Assembly (NCBI GenBank): GCA_039030125.1
Contig: JBCCEV010000086.1
Location: forward strand, 1 to 18,744
Reading direction: 5' to 3'
DNA from: JBCCEV01 sp039030125
GTDB lineage: Bacteria; Pseudomonadota; Gammaproteobacteria; Ga0077536
DNA length: 18,744 nucleotides
Position 1 is the stretch's first letter. Each line of letters opens with the position of its first letter. The notes under the pieces were generated by a model, which did no database searches, was not told where the DNA came from, and worked only from the letters and a program-made list of their open reading frames with translations. Made by a program: the position numbers and the translations under genes. Positions 13,900-18,744 of the stretch are shown in pieces.

Positions 13900-14742
13900 T
13901 TAGATATTCGCGAAACGCATCGAGAAATCGATCGCCTTGATATGTTTCGTTAAGGCTCCGATCGAAACATAGTCAACACCGGTTTGGGCGATGTCGAGCA
14001 AGGTTTTTTCATCGACGCCGCCTGAGACTTCCAGCTTCGCGCGCCCCGCCGTCAGGCCCACCGCCTTGCGGATATCACTCAAGTCAAAGTTATCGAGAAG
14101 GACGATGTCGGCTTGCGCGCTGAGCGCCTCGTTGAGTTCTTGGAGATCTTCGACCTCGACTTCGATGGGCACCGCATGATGCTCGCGGATATTCGCGATT
14201 GCTTGGGTGATCGACCCCGCCGCCGCGATGTGGTTTTCCTTAATTAATACCGCATCGAACAATCCCATCCGATGATTTTGGCCGCCGCCGCAGAGCACGG
14301 CGTATTTTTGCGCGGCCCGCAAACCGGGAACGGTTTTCCGTGTGTCGAGGATGGTGGTGTTGGCGCTGGCGATTAGATCAACGAAGCGCCGGGTTACTGT
14401 CGCCGTGCCGGATAATGACTGCAGAAAGTTCAGTGCGGTGCGTTCGCCGGTTACGATAGGGCGCCCGGGGCCGGTGATCCGGCAGACGTGATCAGCGCTT
14501 TTTAGGGGTTGGCCGTCCTCGGCGAACCACTCGATCAAGACCGCCTCATCAAGCTGACGGAACACCTCCTCGAACCACGGCCGCCCGGCGAGGATGCACG
14601 CCTCACGACAAACGATTTTGGCCGAACTGCGGGTGTCTTCCATGATGAGGCTGGCGGTTAAGTCGCCGCTGCCAACGTCTTCTTGCAAGGCCCTTTCGAC
14701 ATCGCCAGCGACAAGTATTTTTTCAGGGCGATGCGGGCTCAT
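13900..14742 (-). CDS. nadC: nicotinate-nucleotide pyrophosphorylase (quinolinate phosphoribosyltransferase)
   Basis: NadC converts quinolinate and PRPP to nicotinate mononucleotide, CO2 and PPi in de novo NAD synthesis. The 280-aa protein has the family landmarks: LQEDVGSGDLT near the N-terminus, ERTALNFLQSLSGTAT, TRKTVPGLR with KYAVLCGGGQNHRMGL, DAVLIKENH, IEVEVEDL, DIVLLDNF and the C-terminal SGGVDEKTL and DYVSIGALTKH phosphate-binding part. The frame is open 36 codons further upstream, but that part is antiframe of the AGCS gene. The ATG at 14742 overlaps the AGCS stop as ATGA and begins a normal NadC N-terminus. Nearby ampD (17648) is consistent with the gammaproteobacterial nadC-ampD neighbourhood. 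Confidence 0.96.
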   Translation of the reverse strand: MSPHRPEKILVAGDVERALQEDVGSGDLTASLIMEDTRSSAKIVCREACILAGRPWFEEVFRQLDEAVLIEWFAEDGQPLKSADHVCRITGPGRPIVTGERTALNFLQSLSGTATVTRRFVDLIASANTTILDTRKTVPGLRAAQKYAVLCGGGQNHRMGLFDAVLIKENHIAAAGSITQAIANIREHHAVPIEVEVEDLQELNEALSAQADIVLLDNFDLSDIRKAVGLTAGRAKLEVSGGVDEKTLLDIAQTGVDYVSIGALTKHIKAIDFSMRFANI

Positions 14743-16058
14743 CGGTCCGTGGCCTCGCGGGTGAGTCGAAATACCAGCGGTGAGAGCACAAGCAGCGCAA
14801 TGAGATTGGGGATCGCCATCAAACCATTGAAAATATCGGCCAGTATCCACACCAAGTCGAGTTCAGCGATGGCGCCGAGAAGGGCGGCGGCGATCCAAAG
14901 TAGGCGAAAGGGCAGGACCGCTTTAACGCCGAACAAATAAACGACGCTGCGTTCGCCGTAATAGCTCCAGCCAATCATCGTGGTGAAGGCAAACGCGACC
15001 AGCCCCACCGCAATAAATGCCGAGCCCACCCCGCCAAAGGCCGCACTAAAGGCGGCCGTCGACATGGCGGCGCCTTGTTCACCGCCATTCCAAACGCCGG
15101 TCACCAAGATCACCAGGGCGGTGAGTGTGCAGATGCAGATGGTGTCTATGAAGGTGCCGAGCATGGCAATCATGCCTTGGCGGGTAGGAGAGGAGGTGCG
15201 AGCGGCGGCGTGAGCGATGGCCGCGCTGCCGAGCCCCGATTCGTTTGAGAAGATCCCCCGCGCTACACCAAACCGCAAGGCCATCCATACCGTCGCGCCA
15301 AGAAATCCACCGCTGGCGGCGGTGCCGCTGAAGGCGCCCTTAATAATGAGTGCAAACGCTGTGGGCAGCTCGCCAAAGTGCATCGCGATAATAGCCAAAG
15401 CGGCGATGACATAGATGCCCGCCATGGCGGGCACCACGCTGGCGGCGACTTTCGCGATCCGGCTGATCCCGCCGAGCACGACCGCCGCGATCACAATGGC
15501 GGCCACGACACCCGTCACCCAGGGGGGCACGGAGAATGCGCTTTCGAGTGCATCCGCAACCGAGTTGGCTTGCACGGTGTTGCCGATCCCGAACGCCGCG
15601 ATCGCGGCAAATACGGCGAACGCACTGGCCATCCATTGCCAAGACTCGCCTAAGCCCTGGCGGATATAAACCATGGGTCCGCCCGTGAAGTTACCGTTAG
15701 CGTCGCGTTGCCGGAAATGCACCGCCAACACCGCCTCTGCGTATTTGGTCGCCATGCCGAACAACGCAATCACCCACATCCAGAAGACTGCGCCCGGCCC
15801 GCCCGCATAGATGGCGGTCGCGACGCCGGCGATATTTCCTGTTCCGACAGTTGCCGAGAGCGCGGTGGCCAAGGCCTGAAAGGGCGAGATATCGCCGTCT
15901 TGAGATCCGCTTTCGCGCTTGACGACCAGTGTCAACGCGTAAGCTAAGTTTCGCCAGGGCAAAAACCTGAGGCCTACGGTGAGATAGATCCCGGTGATGC
16001 CTAGCAAAGGGATGAGGAGATACTGGCTCCAAATGAAACTGCTAATCGCCTCGAGCAT
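14739..16058 (-). CDS. AGCS family sodium:alanine/glycine symporter
   Basis: This 439-aa inner-membrane carrier of the alanine or glycine:cation symporter family imports small neutral amino acids with Na+. The substrate-binding signature region FQALATALSATVGTGNIAGVA (near residues 59-80), GGPGAVFWMW, GGPMVYIRQGLG and FSNESGLGSAAIAHAAA are all present and are diagnostic. About 10-11 membrane spans are visible. Its length is slightly short for the family, which usually runs longer at the C-terminus. Its ATG is 2 bp after the stop of the retropepsin gene, and its own stop overlaps the nadC ATG, so retropepsin, symporter and nadC probably share a transcript. Alanine versus glycine specificity cannot be read from the sequence. 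Confidence 0.95.
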   Translation of the reverse strand: MLEAISSFIWSQYLLIPLLGITGIYLTVGLRFLPWRNLAYALTLVVKRESGSQDGDISPFQALATALSATVGTGNIAGVATAIYAGGPGAVFWMWVIALFGMATKYAEAVLAVHFRQRDANGNFTGGPMVYIRQGLGESWQWMASAFAVFAAIAAFGIGNTVQANSVADALESAFSVPPWVTGVVAAIVIAAVVLGGISRIAKVAASVVPAMAGIYVIAALAIIAMHFGELPTAFALIIKGAFSGTAASGGFLGATVWMALRFGVARGIFSNESGLGSAAIAHAAARTSSPTRQGMIAMLGTFIDTICICTLTALVILVTGVWNGGEQGAAMSTAAFSAAFGGVGSAFIAVGLVAFAFTTMIGWSYYGERSVVYLFGVKAVLPFRLLWIAAALLGAIAELDLVWILADIFNGLMAIPNLIALLVLSPLVFRLTREATDR

Positions 16059-16060
16059 CT

Positions 16061-16573
16061 TCAGTTTGCCTCGCTCGATGGGCGCAAGATGAGTTCATCG
16101 GCGCGCTGCAAAAAATCCAGGCGCCTTAGAAAACTCATGCCCAGTAAGACTTCGCTGCCGAGGTTGGGCACAATCGCGCCTTCCACATTATGGGCTTCGA
16201 TGGGGCCGATGGTGACCCGCGAGATCACGGTTGTGTAAGCCTGGGTGCGCCCGTTGGCGGTCGAAACCGTGACCGGTTGTCCGAAATATAAACCGGCGCG
16301 GCGTGCTAGATCTTCGCCCACCGCGACATCGGTGGCACCGGTATCCACTAGAAAAGTAGCCTCCGCGTCATTGATCGTTCCCGAGACCACATAATGACCG
16401 CCGCGATTACGCTTTAGAGCAACTTCCGGAATTCCTTCGGAAAATCTAACGTGCGGCTGCTGATTGGGGTTTTTCTGACGGTCTAACTCGTCGGAAAACA
16501 ACACCGTAAGTAGCCCCAGTAAAGCGACTAGGGCCAGTACATACATCCCGGCACCGACTCGTTTCGTCGTCAT
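16061..16573 (-). CDS. membrane-anchored retropepsin-like aspartic protease
   Basis: This 170-aa protein has one N-terminal membrane span (about residues 9-28) and then a periplasmic retropepsin-type domain of clan AA (TIGR02281-like). The catalytic motif is FLVDTGATDVAV (DTGAT at 77-81). The second conserved region of the fold is VLLGMSFLRRLDF near the end. Having one Asp motif means it must dimerise to form an active site, as retroviral proteases do. I begin at the ATG at 16573 (MTTKR). A longer open frame to 16636 would cross into the divergent egtD leader and has no hydrophobic or family content. It is first in the long minus-strand row, divergent from egtD. Substrates of the bacterial family are largely unknown. 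Confidence 0.86.
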   Translation of the reverse strand: MTTKRVGAGMYVLALVALLGLLTVLFSDELDRQKNPNQQPHVRFSEGIPEVALKRNRGGHYVVSGTINDAEATFLVDTGATDVAVGEDLARRAGLYFGQPVTVSTANGRTQAYTTVISRVTIGPIEAHNVEGAIVPNLGSEVLLGMSFLRRLDFLQRADELILRPSSEAN

Positions 16574-16673
16574 CGCAAGTGTTCGATTGGTCGATAGTTG
16601 CAAGCCATATAGCGATGTTAAGCTATGGTGCAACAATCAAAAAAGGCGTGCGCCTGGCGCCCGCCCAAAAATT
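16574..16673. promoter_or_regulatory. divergent promoter region between retropepsin and egtD genes
   Basis: This 100-bp gap is the only intergenic DNA between the divergent starts, so it should carry promoters for both directions. It is AT-richer than its surroundings. Partial matches exist on the + strand (TTGGTC at 16587-16592; TTGCAA at 16598-16603; TATGGT at 16624-16629), but none pair at good spacing. A pyrimidine-poor stretch CAATCAAAAAAGG (16632-16644) precedes egtD. No operator could be named. Confidence 0.4.
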
Positions 16674-17654
16674 ATGGACCAGCTCGTAGCGAGCGCAGTG
16701 GCAGCGGTTGCACCCACGCGCAAAATTCCCTCCGTTGAGGAAGATATTCTCAGCGGATTATTCGACGAACCGCGAAGCCTCCCGGCCAAGTATTTCTACG
16801 ACGACCGCGGCAGTGAACTGTTCGATCAGATCTGTGATGTGCCCGAGTACTATCCGATGCGCACCGAAAGTGCGTTACTCAAGGAGCATGCCGACGCTAT
16901 CATCGCTAAAACCCGTCCGCAGAGAATTTTGGAACTTGGCAGCGGCAAATCGCGCAAGACCCGCTACCTTCTCGATGCCTGCGAGCGCCAAGACTGCCAC
17001 CCGGTCTACGCGCCGTTCGACGTTTGCGATGACGTGGTTTTGGAAAGCGGCCAATCGCTCAGTGAAACTTACGAATGGTTGGAGGTCGAAGGCCTGGTGG
17101 GAGACTACACGGGCGGGTTGGGAAATCTGCCGTTTCCCGAAGAACGACATCTGGTGATTTTTCTGGGCGGCACAATCGGAAACTTTTCCGCGACCGAAAG
17201 CACGAAATTTTTGGATGAAGTACGGGGCATGATGAGTGACGGCGACACGTTCTTAATCGGCGCCGACCGTATGAAAGATCCAGATGTGCTCCATTCGGCT
17301 TATAACGATGAGCAAGGCGTGACCGCGGAGTTCAATCTTAATATGTTGAACGTTGTAAACCGGGCCGTTGACGCTGATTTCGATCCTGGCGGATTTCATC
17401 ACTACGCGCACTTCAATCCTGATGAGTCGCAGATCGAGATGCATTTGATATCCCGCACGGCGCAGCAAGTTACTTTGGGCTCGCTTGACCGCGAAATCGG
17501 CTTTGATGAGGGCGACACGATCCGCACGGAAATCAGCCGCAAGTTCACGAGAAAGCGGCTGGATACGCTGCTCGATGATGCTGGCTTTTCTCCGCAGGTT
17601 CATTTCGAAGCGAGCGCGAGACCGTTCTCTCTCGTTCTTGCTGATCCGTGTTAA
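16674..17654 (+). CDS. egtD: L-histidine N-alpha-methyltransferase (ergothioneine biosynthesis)
   Basis: EgtD adds three methyl groups from SAM to the alpha-amine of histidine to give hercynine, the first committed step to the antioxidant ergothioneine. The 326-aa protein has LPAKYFYDDRGSELFDQI and PEYYPMRTE near the N-terminus, the SAM loop ILELGSGKSRKT, FLGGTIGNFSATE (with the substrate-binding Asn) and TEISRKFTRKRL near the C-terminus. All are typical, and the length is right. I start at ATG 16674 (MDQLVAS). An open frame to 16587 adds 29 residues unlike any EgtD N-terminus. The usual partner egtB is absent on both sides, so ergothioneine capacity depends on a gene outside the window. The 3' end overlaps the ampD start by 7 bp. 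Confidence 0.94.
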   Translation: MDQLVASAVAAVAPTRKIPSVEEDILSGLFDEPRSLPAKYFYDDRGSELFDQICDVPEYYPMRTESALLKEHADAIIAKTRPQRILELGSGKSRKTRYLLDACERQDCHPVYAPFDVCDDVVLESGQSLSETYEWLEVEGLVGDYTGGLGNLPFPEERHLVIFLGGTIGNFSATESTKFLDEVRGMMSDGDTFLIGADRMKDPDVLHSAYNDEQGVTAEFNLNMLNVVNRAVDADFDPGGFHHYAHFNPDESQIEMHLISRTAQQVTLGSLDREIGFDEGDTIRTEISRKFTRKRLDTLLDDAGFSPQVHFEASARPFSLVLADPC

Positions 17655-18172
17655 GGACGACGGATCGTCTTTCTCTAGATTTGACGAGCGGCTGGGTGGC
17701 GCCTGCCCACCATCGTCAATCGCCCAATTTCGATTCGCGCCCTGGTGGGAGCACCTTGGATCTGATTGTGGTTCACGCAATCAGTCTACCGCCCGGCTGT
17801 TTCGGAGGCTCCTACGTTGAAGACCTCTTCCTTAATCGACTCGATGCCTCGGCGCACGAATACTTTGCGGGCCTGCGGGATTTAAAAGTTTCCAGCCATT
17901 TTTATGTCGATCGCGCCGGTGCGCTCACACAATTTGTTTCGATTCACGACCGCGCGTGGCACGCCGGTGAGTCGAGTTGGCACGGCCGTGCCGCGTGTAA
18001 CGATTTCTCGATTGGAATCGAGCTTGAAGGCTGCGATGAGCAGGCGTTCGAGGAGCCACAATATGCCACGGCGGCTCGGCTCATTGCGCTGCTTCGTCAC
18101 GTGAATGTCCGGGCCCGGAAGCTGGAGAGTCAGACTCACGCGGAACTCCGCTCCCTTACGATGCTTCTCTGA
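17648..18172 (+). CDS. ampD: 1,6-anhydro-MurNAc-L-alanine amidase, truncated at junction
   Basis: AmpD cleaves the peptide from anhydro-muropeptides in the cytosol during cell-wall recycling. Homology is clear from SPNFDSRPGG through VVHAISLPPGCFGG (zinc-ligand His43), HFYVDRAGALTQFV, AWHAGESSWHGRAACNDFSIGIELEG (catalytic-type Glu125) and QYATAARLIALL. It stops at about residue 150 (18097). The final 24 codons, to the stop at 18172, read antisense through an HPF-like gene and have no AmpD similarity. The C-terminal block carrying the other zinc ligands (GHxDIAPGRKTDPG in the family) is missing. As written the protein could not be active. The GTG start overlaps the end of egtD by 7 bp, and no better start was found. 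The truncation coincides with the composition change and is probably an assembly artefact. Confidence 0.85.
   Translation: MLRTTDRLSLDLTSGWVAPAHHRQSPNFDSRPGGSTLDLIVVHAISLPPGCFGGSYVEDLFLNRLDASAHEYFAGLRDLKVSSHFYVDRAGALTQFVSIHDRAWHAGESSWHGRAACNDFSIGIELEGCDEQAFEEPQYATAARLIALLRHVNVRARKLESQTHAELRSLTMLL
18085..18110. other. junction between two unrelated sequences (probable chimera)
   Basis: ampD homology on the + strand ends here, and HPF homology on the - strand ends at the same place, so both genes lack their 3' ends and face each other. Hand counts give about 55% GC at 17641-17700 but about 74% GC at 18481-18660. No transposase, integrase, direct repeat or inverted repeat is visible at the point. 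The bases around 18086-18100 fit both reading frames, so the exact breakpoint is ambiguous by roughly 15 bp. Confidence 0.75.
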
Positions 18173-18328
18173 AGGCCCTTCCAGGCGGAGGTCGCAGGCC
18201 ACGAGGCGCTCGTAGTGATCGCCCAGGTGTCGCATTTCGGCCACGAAGAGCTTGTGCAGAGCTGGCGTCACGGTGACGCCATGGGCGGACAGCCTCAGGT
18301 TGACGGGAAGCTTCACGTTTCGGTTCAT
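18089..18328 (-). CDS. HPF/RaiA-type ribosome-associated factor, 3'-truncated
   Basis: The first 80 residues resemble the ribosome hibernation promoting factor/RaiA (S30AE) domain, which binds the decoding site of the 30S subunit under stress. Residues 8-40 (PVNLRL through RHLGDHYERL) give the first strand and helix. The next strands are ACDLRLEGP, the basic turn SEKHRKG, FRVSLTLQLPG and DIHVTKQ, in the family's order. The open frame continues leftward to 17882, but from about residue 80 it is antisense of ampD with no HPF similarity. The missing part would include the second helix. The start is well supported by a perfect AGGAGG 6 nt upstream. The annotation rests on pattern and spacing rather than on a catalytic motif, so there is moderate uncertainty. 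Confidence 0.68.
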
Positions 18329-18334
18329 TCCTCA

Positions 18335-18340
18335 CCTCCT
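18335..18340 (-). promoter_or_regulatory. consensus ribosome binding site of the HPF-like gene
   Basis: AGGAGG (continuing as AGGAGGTGA) lies 6 nt before the ATG at 18328. It is an unusually complete match to the anti-Shine-Dalgarno sequence. Most genes left of the junction have weak or no such site, which is another difference between the two parts. Confidence 0.75.
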
Positions 18341-18373
18341 GGCCAGAAGCCTAGGGATCAATCCGCCTCCTGG

Positions 18374-18408
18374 CTGTCGTGGGAAACCGAGACTCAACCC
18401 CACGGCAG
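18374..18408. other. imperfect 10-bp hairpin in intergenic region
   Basis: CTGTCGTGGG (18374-18383) can pair with CCCACGGCAG (18399-18408) through nine Watson-Crick pairs and one G-U/G-T wobble, around a 15-nt loop. There is no T-run on either side, so it is not a typical terminator. It lies between the divergent HPF-like and PqaA-type genes and might be an operator or leader structure. Confidence 0.3.
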
Positions 18409-18444
18409 GTGCACGATGCGCTGATACCCTCGGCGCCACTTCCC

Positions 18445-18450
18445 AAGGAG
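18445..18450 (+). promoter_or_regulatory. ribosome binding site of the PqaA-type gene
   Basis: AAGGAG lies 9 nt before the ATG at 18460. With the lipoprotein signal that follows, it fixes the start of the gene that runs off the window. Confidence 0.6.
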
Positions 18451-18459
18451 ATCGACGCC

Positions 18460-18744
18460 ATGCGCCTGACCCGCGGCTCTCGCCGGACGCCCCGAACCCT
18501 CGTCCTCCTCACCTGTCTAGTCCTCGCCTGGGCCTGCCAGCCGGCGGCGCCGCCCGCAGACGCGCCCCCCGAGATCGAAGGCGCGGCGCAGACGCCGCTC
18601 GACCTCTATGTCGCGACCCCGGACCCGGCCTACCGCTGGGAGGCGGTCTCCGAGATCGAAGGCGACGGCTTCTCCGCCACGGTCATCGACCTCACGTCGC
18701 AGACATGGCTCACCGAGGCAGAGGTCGACCGCCCTGAGTGGCAG
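18460..18744 (+). CDS. PhoPQ-activated pathogenicity-related (PqaA-type) lipoprotein, partial
   Basis: The first 95 codons of a gene that continues past the window. The product begins MRLTRGSRRTPRT, then a hydrophobic segment ending LVLAWACQPA, a likely lipoprotein signal with the lipidated Cys at 26. A Pro/Ala-rich linker (27-46) follows. From about residue 47, the sequence TPLDLYVATPDPAYRW, then EIEGDGFSATVIDLTSQTW and AEVDRPEW match the N-terminal end of the PhoPQ_related (PqaA) family. These are exported alpha/beta-hydrolase-like proteins of uncertain function. Codon third positions are nearly all G or C, unlike genes left of 18100. The 131-bp space to the divergent HPF-like gene should hold its promoter; I saw no clear consensus there apart from the hairpin. 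Confidence 0.75.
   Translation, partial: MRLTRGSRRTPRTLVLLTCLVLAWACQPAAPPADAPPEIEGAAQTPLDLYVATPDPAYRWEAVSEIEGDGFSATVIDLTSQTWLTEAEVDRPEWQ

Noticed and set aside
17882..18088. Continuation of the HPF-like frame leftward to 17882.
   Set aside because: It is antisense to conserved ampD sequence and shows no HPF similarity. It is open only by chance.
18252..18737. A long open + strand frame at 18252-18737.
   Set aside because: Its product is Arg/Pro/Gly-rich, typical of a shifted frame in GC-rich DNA. The real gene there starts at 18460 in another frame.

Overview
The window looks like a gammaproteobacterial chromosome fragment of moderate GC, joined near its right end (about 18,090-18,105) to about 640 bp of GC-richer DNA that probably comes from elsewhere. 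The gammaproteobacterial assignment is an inference. It rests on the gene set (ppsR, nadC, ampD, egtD, AGCS symporter) and on nadC lying near ampD, a familiar arrangement in that class. No rRNA, tRNA, CRISPR array, insertion sequence or phage gene was seen.

Region 1 (1-1596, + strand) holds an M17 leucyl-aminopeptidase-family gene. It converges on, and overlaps, the end of region 2.

Region 2 (6755 down to 1568, - strand) is a run of seven genes with no real gap at any junction: MmgE/PrpD-family enzyme, secreted protein of unknown function, LOG-family nucleotide phosphoribohydrolase, HAD phosphatase, macrodomain protein, second HAD phosphatase, cysteine-rich lipoprotein. Junctions are ATGA or TAATG/TGATG overlaps, or abut exactly, which suggests one translationally coupled message. 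The enzymes share a nucleotide, ADP-ribose and phosphate-ester theme.

Region 3 (6756-7613, + strand) is a lone MhpD-like hydratase with an N-terminal signal peptide. It is head-to-head with the MmgE/PrpD gene and tail-to-tail with the next gene, with essentially no intergenic DNA.

Region 4 (16,573 down to 7614, - strand) is a long co-directional row: retropepsin-like protease, AGCS symporter, nadC, methylene-H4MPT dehydrogenase (mtdB-like), SRAP DNA-crosslink repair protein, Sel1/SPOR exported protein, two tandem paralogs of a family I do not recognise, ppsR and a polytopic membrane protein. The paralog pair and the isolated mtdB-like gene are the most interesting content here.

Region 5 (16,674-18,097, + strand) is egtD (ergothioneine biosynthesis) overlapped by ampD (muropeptide recycling). 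ampD loses its C-terminal zinc-ligand region at the junction.

Region 6 (about 18,090-18,744) begins with a 3'-truncated HPF/RaiA-type gene on the - strand. It then has a short intergenic region with a hairpin, and the start of a PhoPQ-activated pathogenicity-related (PqaA-type) lipoprotein gene that runs off the window. Two unrelated genes cut off at the same point, facing each other, with a composition change, fit an assembly or amplification chimera best, although real recombination is not excluded.
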